Of a DNA stretch of 64,000 bases, positions 48,768 through 60,649 are shown piece by piece. The notes beneath the pieces are model-generated. The model was given only the letters and a program-made list of their open reading frames with translations. It did not search any database and had not been told where the DNA came from. The position numbers and the translations under genes were made by a program. Every line of letters begins with the position of its first letter. Position 1 is the stretch's first letter. The stretch comes from Linepithema humile (Eukaryota > Arthropoda > Insecta > Hymenoptera > Formicidae), in NCBI RefSeq assembly GCF_040581485.1, contig NC_090133.1, positions 15,872,001 to 15,936,000 of the forward strand, written 5' to 3'.

Positions 48768-51700
48768 TCAATCGCTGGTGACTCCGCTCGTGGATGCATT
48801 TTTACTTACTTTTTCTTGCAACATTCTACACGCGGCGGCTAAGACATTCGGTTTCATCAACAGCGTCGGCACTTTCAAACTATGCATATAATGGAAAAAT
48901 CTACTGCCTCGCTTGTAATTAGCGGTAGAACGAGACTCTTCCGCGCGACATATCGTTCGTGCAGCCGGAAGGTAATCTAACGCCATAATTTGTCGATCTA
49001 AACACGTGGATGTGATGTGCGAGAGAGCCAAATCCACTCCTTCGTTCAATTGCTTTCTTACAATAATATTAGTTTGATTTTGCACGATTTCGTTTACGTT
49101 AGAGTCTTTATACAATATTTGATCGATTATAAAATTTGCTATTTTTGTGTTCAGATCACACGAAGCGGAATAGAACGATACATTTTCGGCTAAAGACAAA
49201 TTGGGCTGCGTGTTCTTCTCCGTTACATTTAACGCCGAATCCTTAATATCAATTAAACATGACACTAGAGATAAACCATCCAATTTGTCTGCTAAATTAT
49301 TCAATATACACGCAGTAGTGTTAGTCTTTTCAGTATTTGTACTTTTCTTCGTCTTATGTTTCCTATTTAACTTAATGGCAGGTTTATACAGATAGCTTCG
49401 CATGTCCTGCCAAAGCGGCTTCGTAATTGTTGACTGCTCGGATAATATTGGTGGACCAGACAGCAACAGATATTGCAATTGCAGCAGCGCCTGCCGTAGA
49501 TCGCCCATTTGTAACAATTTCTAAATATAACAAAACAATTGCATTCAATATAACAATGAAAAGATCCGATTGTAGGGCAGTCTGAAAAGTTCGCGGAGCG
49601 ACATCTGTAGTAGAGTTATAAATTTTAATTGGTTTTTTAAAATGGAAAATTTGAAACATCGTGCTGTAATAGAATTCTTTGTTAAGAAAGGTTTAAAGAC
49701 AATGGAAATTCATACTGAAATGGTAAATGTATTAGGAGAATCTGCTCCTTCAAAAACAATGGTTTGCAAGTGGGCGCTTGAGTTTCGACGTGGTCGTACA
49801 AGCATCGAAGACGATCCCCGCAGTGGACGCCCAAAAAGTGTCACAACACCGAAAATCGTTCGACAAATTCATGACATGGTATTGGATGACCGGCAAATAA
49901 AAGTGCGTGAGATTGCTGAGGCCATGGGCATCTCAAAAGAACGTATAGGTTATATTTTACACGAAGAATTGCATATGAAAAAGCTTGGTGCAAAATGAGT
50001 GCCGCATTTGCTAACAATTGATGAGAAACGGAATCGAATGCGAATTTCTCAAGAGTGTTTGGATCGTTTTAAGAAAAACAAAGTTGATTTTGTGCGTAGA
50101 TTTATAACTATAGATGAAACATGAATTCATCATCTCACACCAGAGACAAAACAGCAATCGATACAGTGGACAGAAGCCGGTTGTTCTGCACCAAAGAAGG
50201 CAAAAATGATTCCAACGGCGGGAAAGATTATGGCGTCTGTTTTTTGGGATGCAAAAGGGATTTTAATGATTGATTATCTTGAGAAAGGTAAAACAACAAC
50301 CGGAGAGTATTATGCAAAAGTTTTGGACCAACTGGATAAAACAATTCGTGAGAAAAGACCCGGTTTGAAGAAGAAAAAAATCATTTTTCACCAAAACAAC
50401 GCACCTGCCCACAAAAGTGTTTTGGCGATGGGAAAAATCAACGAATTAAAATATGAATTGTTGGAACATCCACCCTATTCGCCAGATTTGGCTCCCTCCG
50501 ACTTCCACCTGTTTCCAAATCTAAAAAACTTCCTCGCTGGTAAGCGTTTTTCGTCCAATGAAGAAATGATTGCAACCGTAGACGAATACTTTGCAGACCT
50601 TCCGCAAAGTCATTTCAGGGATGGGATAGATTTATTAGAGAAGCGCTGGACTAAGTGTATTAAAGTTAAAGGAGATTATGTTGAAAAATAAAACCTAAAT
50701 AAATTTCTAAAACTATAACTTATTTTTTCATTTTCGCTCCGCGAACTTTTCAGACTGCCCTCTTACTTGGAAAATTTTTAATAAATAAAAAGTTTTAATT
50801 TGAGTACAAATCTTAATAACTATGTAGACTTCTAACAATAATATATGTACAGACTTCTTTTTGCATCAAATCTTATTATTTCAAGTCCGAGATTATAACT
50901 TTGATTAAAAAAATAGCAATCAAAATTTTAGAGTATAATTTAAAGACCACTTACCATTAGACAATTATGTGGAAGCCTGTAACCTTTCTCCGCCAATGAA
51001 ATTAATTCTAGCAAGGCAGACGCTCTGTTACCATTCACAAAATTTACTCGTTGAAAGTAAATCTTGTTTTGTTGCGGTGCCATTTTACTCAGGTGAGGGC
51101 ATATATCTCTACACGTCATGACGATCGGTCGTTTCGTGTTCGATGCTAATTGACACGCAGCGGAAACAAAGCCTTCGTCCTCCTCGAAGATGAGATCAAT
51201 GTCTTCCAGAAGAATCAGAGAGTTTTTCGATACCTTCGGGGTCTCACTCTCGTTTACAACTCGCTCGAACAGAGATGTACGCTTCTTTTCTTTAATCCTG
51301 TGCGACTTTGTGGCTTCCTCCAATTCTTTTAGAATTATTTTTCCGCTCCGTCTGGAGGATGCATTCACCTCCAGCACGCTATAAAAATAAAATTTTCAAT
51401 AGTCAAGTTTTTTCAATTTTTATTTATACTTAATGTGTAAATAGTGCTTTCAATATTCAACCATTTTAATGATTATATATTTACGTTATGGACTTTTTCC
51501 ATCACAAACCTGTAACCGAGCTCCTCCGCTATTGCATATACACTCGCACTCTTTCCGCTGCCGTGCGGCCCCAGCAATATAGCTATTTGATTATTTTCAT
51601 TGTTATACATAGAACTGCAATCGGACGAATAGAACTCGTCGCTGCTACTGCCATCATCCTCCTTTGTCAAGGACACTCTCCAGCCGCTCAGCCAGCTCTT

Positions 51701-54323
51701 CAGTTTATCCGCGGCTCCTTCATTTCCGACTATCTCTTGCGCGCTCTTCGGCTTATATTTACACGTCCACGTGCAATCATGAGACAGAGCCTCTTTATTT
51801 TCCAAATTTTCCAAATTTTCCAAATTTTCCAAATTTTCCAAATTTTCCGCTTTCTTTTTTCGCTCGAGTGATTTCGCCCTTCTGCCTTTCATTCGGGGCG
51901 GCGATTTCTTCTCCGAATCATCCTTGATCGTCAAGGCTTTCCATAATTCTTGCACATCCGGACAAAGTTTCTCGATTTCAGACAATGCCGCATTGACGTT
52001 TTCCTTCACAGGCTCATTGACCGTTTCACTCGCTTTTGATTCCTTATAATTGGTGATACACTTGTAGTTATTAACATCTATCGAAGGTAAATATCTCCTC
52101 TCAGTTTTCATCTTGTATTTATGCTTGATTTCCGGTTTGATCAAGTCTGACTTATCTTCTAACTGTGTCACGTGACTAATAGTCGGAAACGGTAACATAG
52201 GTATGTTATTGTTTGTCTTACGATCTGTACTTTTGCTCTCTACGTCAGTTATGTCTGACTGCAGAAACGAACGTCTAGCTGCTACGACAATAGGATCTGT
52301 TTTACGTCGTTTAACGAACAGAGGTGCCAATTTTTCATTCGGTTTCCTTTTCAAGATGTTTTCACTGATGATTTTACAATCAGAATAGTCAGTTGTTGTT
52401 GTAACTTCTTCACTCTTATCACTAATTTTGTTCCTTTTATTAACTTTCTTCAATTTTTTTGGACATAAATCAATATCTTTATTGTTATCGTTCACAACAG
52501 CATCCTTAGTAGCATTTGAAGCATTACTTTCTTTCTGCTTACCAATCAATTCTTTTTTCTTTTTGTTTTGTTCTCTCGTCTTAATATGTCCATTTTTTAT
52601 ATTAATCCTACTATTTTCTTCCATATTTGTAGAATTTCGAGACTTATTTGAGACATGAAACTTTGATTTGCTTCTTGGTGAAAACAATTCCTCATCAGTG
52701 GTATCTGTATGCCAAATTGCGAATGTAAATTCTATATTGTTATTAAAACTAAAAAAGTTATTCACTTTTGGGAAATCAGCGATCAAAGTGTGAAAAAAAA
52801 GTCATCGCCATCGACCAATGAGTATCAGTGGGAGACTCTAGTTATACTTTACATCATATGTACATGTATCATATATTATGATTTTTATATACTATTTTAA
52901 TACGTACCATTCGAAGAATCATTACTTTCAGAACGTAATTTTATGCGCAAAGACCAAGGTTTTTCTCGTTTTAGCTTATCTTGACTGATGGTTTGTGGTG
53001 AAAACAAACTTTCAGATGCTACAATGTGAATACTATTCACTGTTGAAAGATCCAATTCTGATTTTGAACATTTTTTGTTAAAATACATCTTGTCCGGAAT
53101 CGATTTTTTTGCAGATTTAACTGCAGATTCATTATCAGAATTGTGAGTTCTATGTACATCCGCCTTTACGATGAAAGTAGATGAACATTTCTCGTTCTTA
53201 TTTGTAACATTTAAGTGTGATTTGCTGCTTAATAAAAAAAAAAAAAATTATTACTCTGTTTGAGCAATACTAAAGTTACTAAATTTAAATTTACATGTTT
53301 GTTAAATACTTTATAATTTTTTTTATTAATGATATTAACAATACAGTACTTGATAATACTAAAAGAATGTAAGACTATGCATTACCTAAAATAACTTAGT
53401 AAATTTCCAGATGACTTGTTTTTTATCGACAATCCAATATCATCCTTTTTATTTGCGATGTCGCTTTTATCGTTATTTTTGAAAAATCTTATACGATTTT
53501 CTATATTCTTTTCTATTTTTTCACCTTCTTCCATCTCTGCAATTTTTCTTTTAGAATAACCCTTTTTATCAGCCAAAGCTATTAGCTTCTCTTTGCATTC
53601 AGATTTCGATTCTTTGGCTTCATCCAATTTCTGCTTACATTTAATATCCTCTATAGATTGCTGCGATAATACTTTGTACTGTATTGGTTTACCACGATTC
53701 ATTAAAACTTGAAAGGCATTTGATTCTTCCCGCTGAGAACCAATTTCATCGCAAAGCTCTATATTTGATAGACTCTCATCATTAACATTCTTTATATTGT
53801 CAGTAGAAAAGTTATTCAAATCTATAATAACCTGTTCATTTGATTCTATATTATCTTGTAAAATATTTTTCATCTTTTCAGATGGGCTATTTTCTGTGTT
53901 TACTTCCACATTAAGTTTGGAACCCTTAAAAAATTAAAAAAAACTTTAAATATCAAGAAATTAATATCAATCATATCTCTATTTAGATTCTAAATCTGAT
54001 ACCTTTTTGGAACGCAACTTCAAGCCAGTCGAATAAGATTTTGGTGTTCCATCCTGTGAGACACTTTTATCGTTATTTACTTTAACATTTAATGGACTAG
54101 GTGTTTTGTCGATCAGATCATTCTTGTTCTCTATTATATCACATATCCTTTGCTTAGAAACGTTACGTGATATACGAATCTTTACACGTTTACGTTTACC
54201 CGTTGCAATGGTTTCTTCCTGCTCTTTCTGTTCCACGGCGGTGCTTGGATCGGCAGTAACCTCCACATCGACGTCTTTCGTCTTTCGTCTGCCGTTGGCA
54301 AAATATTGTTTGATGTTTTTCAT
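48768..54323 (-). CDS. ATAD5: ATAD5/Elg1 (PCNA-unloading RFC-like AAA+ ATPase)
   Basis: Six coding exons (54003-54323, 53386-53924, 52908-53227, 51510-52704, 50955-51378, 48768-49520) give 1183 residues with consistent phases. ATAD5 forms an RFC-like complex with RFC2-5 that unloads PCNA after replication and brings USP1-UAF1 to ubiquitinated PCNA. The first ~640 residues are Lys/Glu/Ser-rich and disordered. A conserved block (WTCKYKPKSAQEIVGNEGAA) introduces the AAA+ domain, followed by Walker A GPHGSGKSAS (~772-781), sensor region EVNASSRRSGK and Walker B LILLEDIDLIF (~850). As in ATAD5, the Walker B lacks the DExx form of RFC1 (here LEDID). The C-terminal part GDLRQALLQLQ fits the clamp-loader lid. 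Start: ATG at 54323 (MKNIKQYF). A mariner relic lies in the last intron and a 9-bp tandem repeat in exon 4. Confidence 0.93.
49574..50761 (+). mobile_element. mariner-family transposon inserted in the last ATAD5 intron
   Basis: 28-bp terminal inverted repeats AGGGCAGTCTGAAAAGTTCG... (49574-49601) and its inverse at 50734-50761 are perfect. The length is 1188 bp, near full size for mariner. It lies opposite in strand to ATAD5, in the intron between exons 50955-51378 and 48768-49520. The flanking TA duplication is not clean (TG/TC around the ends), suggesting decay. Confidence 0.93.
49642..50691 (+). pseudogene. mariner transposase with two nonsense codons and a mutated catalytic Asp
   Basis: One uninterrupted frame of about 349 codons encodes a SETMAR/Mos-type transposase: helix-turn-helix N-terminus (SGRPKSVTTPKIVRQIHD), VPHLLT, ITIDET, then FHQNNAPAHKS and PPYSPDLAPSDFHLFPNLK. 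Two in-frame TGA stops (49996-49998 and 50122-50124) sit where relatives have Trp (VPHLL and DETWIHH regions), each a single TGG-to-TGA change. The catalytic second Asp of DD34D (normally HQDNAPAH) is Asn here. No frameshift is present, so the copy is fairly young but inactive. All three lesions are G-to-A on the coding strand. Confidence 0.9.
51798..51848. repeat. 9-bp coding tandem repeat in ATAD5
   Basis: 5.7 exact copies of TTTTCCAAA on the + strand encode five repeats of Glu-Asn-Leu just before the WTCKYKPKS block. Perfect copies suggest recent slippage and likely length variation between individuals. Confidence 0.95.
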
Positions 54324-55426
54324 ATTCTGATAGCAATAGAAATACTTCTTCTTTACGTGTGAACTTCTGTCCTGTCAGAGACACAATATCGCATTTTATT
54401 ATTTTTCCTTTCTGCTGATATATTTATAGAGATTTTCAAAAAAAGTACTTACTGATCCACCAACAATTAAAAGCAGATGTTGATAAAATGCTAATATGTA
54501 TTAATGACAAAGATATCACTAACTGTAGAATATTAATTATATATTGATGCCGTATTAAAAGTTTATCGATTGTAATCAATGGTGACTAAAAATTGTTGCA
54601 AAATTAGTTATATTCATGTTATTATTGCAAGGTATATATTCACGTTATCATTCCGTGATACAACACAGTTCCTTTACGTCATGCTGGCCACTTCCCGCCT
54701 TTTTGATATCTAAAGGTTCGTTCTTTGTAGCGGAATTTTCTGTACTAGTGCAAGAAGTGTACACTGAGGTCGGCGACGTCCCATTGGCAGAAATCCACAG
54801 CGGAACGGAAAGCACGGAGTCAGCACGACCAATCACAGCCATTCCGCTTGTTTTTTTATCAGTAAGCTATATAATGCTCGTATCAGACTACACATTGAAG
54901 ATTGAAGATTGAAATTTGACCAATCAGAACAAAGAACTTTTAGCCCCTTTTGTTTCGATTGATCTAATTTCAATCTTCAATCTTCAGTGCGTAGTCTGAT
55001 TCAGGCTTAAAGGCGTTTCTGACACTGTGAATAGACCAATATATACCGGTGACCGGTGGTGACCGGCACTATTGGAAGCGTCCTTACAAGTGAGGTTATG
55101 GTGATATGTCGCAAAAGTCACAAGAATAAACGTTCATGTAGTCGTCAAGTAGACATATATATTTTGCCGTTTCACTGAGTAATTTTTGTAACTCACGGTA
55201 AGCTTTTACAAACATAAATACCCAATATTTAGCGTAAGTATTTGTATAAGTAATTGTAGGACAAAGTTGTACTGTATCATGTGATATTGTCAATATGCGT
55301 GGTGCTGTTGTGTCATGTGTCAATTAATCATATTAAAAATCAACAAGATTGTAGTGTGTACAATTGCAGTGATAATTACAATACTTTTGATATCATTTTT
55401 GAAAAAAAACTTCATAATTTTTCAAG
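54324..55426. promoter_or_regulatory. divergent promoter region between ATAD5 and Bap55
   Basis: The two genes start 1.1 kb apart on opposite strands. The spacer has CCAAT/ATTGG boxes around 54780-54840 and a near-perfect 35-bp inverted repeat (54882-54916 and 54966-55000, each with ATCTTCAA/TTGAAGAT). It also holds a short array of CCGGT(G)AC motifs at 55043-55068. An untranslated exon could also lie here. Confidence 0.4.
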
Positions 55427-57070
55427 ATGTCTGGTGGTATGCTGTATGGTGGAGATGAGATAGGGGCATTAGTCTTTGACTTGGGTCATCACTCCCTAAG
55501 AGTCGGCTATGCCCAAGAGGACACTCCGAAAGCAGAAATTCCAGCTGTCGTGGGAATAGGAGAAGATGCCAATGGCACAGCCACTAAGGCTGAACCTATG
55601 GACATCGACGACAAGAAACCTGATAGCAATATTACACAAAGTGGAAGCAAATATTACATCGATACCACAATTCTTCATGTTCCGCGTAAAAATATGGAAA
55701 TTGCGAGTTATATGAAAGATGGCATGATTGATGATTGGGATCACTTTGAAAAGGTAAATGAATGAGCGATTTTTCTTGAGATTTCAGCAATAAACTTCTC
55801 ACATAAAAACTTAAAAATTTAATATTGCGCATTTATCTGTTTAGGTCTTAGATTATACATATTTAAAAATAATTCAATCTGATGCCGAATATCATCCTGT
55901 ACTGTTCTCTGAATCTCCATGGAATGTGCGCAGCAAGAGGGAAAAGCTGACTGAATTGATGTTTGAAAAGTACAATGTGCCAGCTTATTTCCTTGTCAAA
56001 AATGCAGTTCTGGCTGCATTTGCAAATGGTAGAGCAACTGGTATTGTTGTTGACAGTGGAGCCACACATACATCTGCAGTGCCTGTACAAGATGGATTTG
56101 TATTGACACAAGCTATTGTTAAATCCCCTCTTGGTGGCGATTACATAAGTATGCAATGCAGACAATTCTTACAGGTATGTAAATATATATATATATATAT
56201 TTATTAAACTGTTTTTCCTAAATATATTTATCTTGTTTATTTTGAATAAATGTAGGACAATGATATCGATTTATCACCTCCTTATATGGTGGGCAGCAAA
56301 GAGGTAGTAAAGGATCACGATAAACCACGGTGGGTAAAAAAGAAGGCTTTACCCGAAGTCACTAAATCTTGGCACAATTACATGGTGAAGAAAGTGATTC
56401 AAGATTTCCAAGCCACAGTTCTACAAGTGTCGGAAACACCGTACGACGAGAAAATTGTTTCCACAATTCCCGCTGTTCAATATGAATTTCCAACTGGGTA
56501 TCATCAGGTATTTATTCAACATTTCTTCTTTACATCAAATTTTCCGATCAAGAGGAAATGAATGATAGAGAAAAATGTCTCCAGGATTTTAGTAGCGAGA
56601 GATTTCGGATACCGGAAGCGTTATTTGATCCCAGTATGGTACAAATGCGCGGAGGTATGGTCGGTAATACCATGTTAGGAGTGGGACACATTGTCACGAC
56701 CAGTGTTGGCATGTGCGACGTTGACGTGCGGCCTGCGCTTTACGGCAGCGTTGTCGTAACTGGTGGTAACTCGTTTATTCAGGTGCGAATTTGTCTCTTA
56801 TACTGTTGCTTACAAATCGCTGTCCTTACTGACAGACTGCTTTACATTCCACAGGGGTTCCCGGAGCGTCTGAATAGAGATTTATCAATGAGAATACCCT
56901 CCAGCATGCGTCTCAAATTGATCAGCGCGAACGGCTGTGCGGAGAGAAGATTCGGCGCTTGGATAGGCGGCTCGATACTAGCGTCGATCGGCACCTTCCA
57001 ACAGATGTGGATCTCCAGTCAAGAATACGAAGAGAGTGGAAAGAGTCAAGTAGAAAGAAAATGCCCTTGA
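55427..57070 (+). CDS. Bap55: Bap55 / ACTL6A (BAF53), actin-related subunit of chromatin remodellers
   Basis: Five exons (55427-55753, 55845-56174, 56256-56507, 56585-56782, 56855-57070), all in phase 0, give 440 residues, close to the usual ~425-430. It is an actin-related protein shared by SWI/SNF (BAP/PBAP), INO80 and Tip60 complexes, with nuclear action. Visible: MSGGMLYGGDEIGALVFDLG start, EIPAVVGIG, an Asp-rich linker, GIVVDSGATHTSAVPVQDG (the actin phosphate-2 loop), LGGDYIS, DLSPPYM, PALYGSVVVTGGNSFIQGFPERLN, and the C-terminal IGGSILASIGTFQQMWIS followed by QEYEESGKSQVERKCP. A poly(A) signal AATAAA is at 57241-57246. Confidence 0.97.
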
Positions 57071-57240
57071 ACTGCAAATAGCCCTTTGTACGTTTTCATT
57101 CTCAAGCCGCATTCGCGTCGACGTTCGTGCAGACGTCACGCAGAGGGAGTGAGTACAATTTTCGGAATATGAAACATCTACAATATTGTGCATCGTTTGA
57201 TACGTATAAAGTACGCGTAAGACTATAAACTACCTTTTTA

Positions 57241-57246
57241 AATAAA
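57241..57246 (+). terminator. candidate poly(A) signal of Bap55
   Basis: AATAAA 171 bp after the Bap55 stop, in T-rich DNA. No other strong signal lies nearer. Confidence 0.5.
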
Positions 57247-57529
57247 ACTTTTTACAATGTTAGATTATGATGATAAATACACTTGTAATATTATTGAAAA
57301 ATAACGTCTGCCAGCGTTTCATACACACGGTAAGTATATTCTATCTACAAGTGACATTACACATTGTTGAATTGTATAAGCAAATTAAGGAGTTCCATCA
57401 TTATTTATTAACGAAATATTAAGTCGAAATGTAAACGACGAAATTTGATAAATTGTAAGATTTTTTTATAAAAACTTACCGCGACAGGCTGTCGTTTTGA
57501 AAGTAAACTTGTCTGTTATTTTTACGACT

Positions 57530-57669
57530 TTACATATCCTGGTATTTGCACGCCGTCTCGTAAGTTTCACTGCCAAGTGTTATACGCATCATAATGTTTG
57601 ATTCCCCGTAGCGAATGTCGCCAAGAGTGTGATAGAGTATATGTTCACCTGAAAGGTACAATTTCCCTT
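57530..57669 (-). CDS. C-terminal coding exon of an unidentified minus-strand gene
   Basis: On the minus strand a frame rich in typical protein composition (KLYLSGEHILYHTLGDIRYG, then ESNIMMRITLGSETYETACK) ends in YQDM and TAA (57530-57532). The frame is open back to 57691. Acceptor choices are TATAG at 57670 (used here) or CTTTCAG at 57649. Upstream exons should lie at higher coordinates, but the next 6 kb on that strand shows none, so either they are far away or this is an orphaned exon. I do not recognise the family. Confidence 0.4.
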
Positions 57670-57691
57670 CTATACGTACATGTATTTTACA

Positions 57692-58229
57692 TTAAAATAA
57701 TAAACGGGTGTAAAATGGAAGAAACGAAGAAAGCCATTTGTCTCTTCACATGCCTTAATTAGGGGTCGATCGAGGAAGTGGCGTTGTCAGCGTCTGCTAA
57801 ACAGCATAAGTAAAAAGACACACTGAAGCGAGGGTCTCGAAACTACTTTGTTCCCTGCAATAATGAAAGATGTTGATCGTGCAAATTAGATGTCTGAAAT
57901 ATTAACGAGCTTAGGGCGGTTATAAAGTCCCCATGTCGTACCTTGCACCTCTACGCTTATAGTACAGTGCTCCACTAATTAGGTTCATTAGTGATGTTTG
58001 CTAATTGCCTGTGTAAAACGATTAGCGGAGAAAAACTCAAGAAAATATGATATGCAAACTGCTAATGTGAACTAATAATGTGTTTTCAAACATCAAATTT
58101 CTAATGTTTGTCCGTAGGTCTCGTTTTATTTTTATTAATAAGATCTAATTAGCACAGATCTGATATACAGGGTTCGCGAATGCTTCCAAGACTCAGTTTC
58201 TCATCGTATTTTCTTTCAAGGAAAATAGA
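57692..58229. other. spacer upstream of the odorant receptor gene
   Basis: Includes an imperfect inverted pair around 57977-58000 and 58053-58076 (TAGGTTCATTAGTGATGTTTGC versus its inverse with about four mismatches). No coding exon is convincing. Confidence 0.4.
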
Positions 58230-59854
58230 ATGGATGTCAATAACTATGTGCTTATTAACAGAAAGGTCTTGAAATTTGTCGGTCTCTATCCAACGAGTAT
58301 TGTAAGATATATCGTGTGTTGTGTGTGCATGTTCACCATTATTATACCGCAAGCGATACAGATTTTTGAGGATTGGCAAGATTTGGCTGTCGTACTGGAA
58401 ACGAGGTATACGTTCGCAGTTCCGCATAGTACAAAGTAGATTGCAAATTTTACAGGGTGTTAAAAAAGTCTGGAAACGGTCAAATATTTCGAAAAAAACT
58501 CATTTTAGAGAAAAATGTTAAATACAAAAGTTGTTGGGTATCAAGTAGTGCATTAGATGGGAACATGCGATTAACCTTGGGTGGCGTCGTGAAGGTCATG
58601 TCAAGGTCGACTTGAATTTTTTTAAACGGGAGCCCTTATTTTTCATTACATATTCTTGTAGCTGACGTCAAGGCGTTTTCGAAACACTATAATGAAGTAT
58701 TTTTCCGAGTACTTTTCGAGTTATAAGGCTTGAAAATTACGGTAGAGTGAGGGAGAAAGAAGCGTGTTGAGCGCGTTGCCGCATTCTCTTTCTCTATCAC
58801 TCTACCGTAACTTTCAACTCTGATAACTCGAAAAGTACTTGACGGAAAAATACTTCATTATAGTGTTTTGAAAAGTTCTTGAGGTAAGCTACAAGAATAT
58901 GTAATGAAAAATGGGGGTTCCCGTTTAAAAAATTCAAGTCGATCTTGACATGACCTTCACGACGCCATCCAAGGTCAATCGCATATTCCCAACTAATGCA
59001 TTACTTGACACTCAATAACTTTTGTATTTAACATTTTTCTCTAAAATGAGTTTCTTTCAAGATATTTGACCGTTTCCAGACTTTTCTAACGCCCTGTATA
59101 TTGAGATTTCAATATTCAAGTAAAACAATAATTATAGTAATATAACAATAATCATAATAAAATTAATAATCTTATTTAATTCTTTCATCCTTTCACAGTT
59201 CGGTATTGCTCACTATCCTGCTTGCTGTGTTAAAATCGCTGGTTTGGATAAGCAACAGAAGGAAAATGGATCTTTTTATAGAATACATGTTAACAGATTA
59301 TTGGGAACTAATGACGGCACAAGTTCCGAATGTGTATATAGTGTAAGTGAAGTTCTTTCCGAACCGCAGTGTGCTGGTATACCAAATTTATTTATTTGCA
59401 GATACGTGAAGAAGGGACATTTGTTTACCAAAGGATACTTGTTCTTGATTTGTAATGCTTTAGTATTTTTCTTCAGTCTACCTGTAATCGAGACACTTGT
59501 TGCGGTAATCAAGGATACTGGCGATAACAGTACAAAACATTTTCCATTCGTAGCTTTATATCCGGAGCCTTGCTATCACTTTCCGATGTACGAGGTGAGA
59601 GCTTCACTTTCCGGTTTATCCAAATTATTAAGCGTGACGACATCCTTGTGTACCTCCTGTTTACGCAGGTTGTTTATTTCTCGCAAATAGTTGCGACGAG
59701 CCTGTGTGGTCTTATCATACTAGGAACTGATACTTTAATCGCAACAGCCCTGTTTTACACCTGCGGCCATTTCAAAGTACTTCAAACAAAATTGGAAAAT
59801 ATCGGCGCTGAAATTGATCTCGTTAGTGCAAAGCTTTTCACGTCATCGGGTTGA
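58230..59854 (+). CDS. odorant receptor (7tm_6), N-terminal ~60%, truncated or incomplete
   Basis: Four exons, 58230-58405, 59199-59342, 59402-59594 and 59669-59854, join in frame to 232 residues. Insect odorant receptors are seven-helix ligand-gated channels, usually ~380-420 residues, acting with Orco in sensory neuron membranes. Seen here: MDVNNYVLINRKVLKFVGLYP start, helices around VRYIVCCVCMFTIIIPQ, SVLLTILLAVLKSLVW, YLFLICNALVFFFSLPV and SQIVATSLCGLIILG, and the family-typical HFKVLQTKLENIG. The frame then stops (TGA 59852-59854), before the third intracellular loop and the last helices. A GTTAGT near 59820 could be a donor leading to exons beyond the satellite, but none is found in the window. 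So it is either a pseudogene/truncated copy or a gene cut by satellite expansion. Confidence 0.75.
58453..59096. mobile_element. 644-bp foldback element in odorant receptor intron 1
   Basis: Ends CAGGGTGTTA ... TAACGCCCTG, flanked by TA at 58451-58452 and 59097-59098. The arms are about 300 bp each and nearly continuous, with centre near 58770. Landmarks repeated in inverse order: AGTCTGGAAACGGTCAAATA, CTCATTTTAGAGAAAAATGT, CTACCGTAA. No ORF. Confidence 0.88.
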
Positions 59855-60649
59855 AACGATCACGAATTGATAACACTAGTTTACAAAAAAATTTTTTTTT
59901 TAATTATTTTGAATCAGACAAGGTGTTTCTTATAGATTTTTGGATGTTGAAAACGATGCCGCAAATTTCACCAGCACGTCAAGTTTCCAAAATAATTGAG
60001 GTTTAATATGTAAAAAATGGGTTTTTTTGCGATATTTGATATTTTTTGTAAGAAAGGTTAACGTTATCTTGAAATTCTGATCAGAAATCATGAATATATT
60101 GTTCATCCCCTATAAAATGCATTTTTTTTTATTTTGCCTCACGAGCGCGCGCGCGCGCGTCCCTATATTAGAAGTAGCTTGTAACGAAACGGATTTTTGT
60201 TAAGCGGAGAATAGTTCGACGGTTCGTCAGGATTCGTTCGGGTGATTGTGGGGAGACTCCAAATTAATAGATGTTAATTAAACAAACATAAATTTATTCA
60301 AATAAATTAAAGATGGAATGTAATTATAAAAAAAAATAACTATACATAAGTATTTTATTACCGTAACTAATATTGCAACGGTGTTGTCGTAAACGAAAAT
60401 AAATAAATTCTCGGAAGTAATAAATAACGGAAGCATCAAAATAAATAACGTAGTCGGACGGAATGCGCCTTTCCGAAATTAAACAAATAAATCTAATTAA
60501 ATTTAATCTAATAATCTAATTCGGTCGGTAAGAAACAAATATAAAGTAAATAATGATACCGCGTATATCTGAGCTGGATGCGTCGTAGATGATTGCCGGT
60601 ACGCTGCGTCCGGAGAGAGAATCGTCTCTCTTGCGGAGATTTTAGGAGT
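59855..60649. other. AT-rich spacer between odorant receptor and satellite
   Basis: A (GC)n run lies at 60146-60160. No coding exon for the missing receptor C-terminus is found. The GC content rises from about 60540 toward the satellite edge. Confidence 0.5.

Noticed and set aside
51488..52658. Plus-strand ORFs opposite ATAD5
   Set aside because: They are shadows of the minus-strand coding exons and lack their own support.
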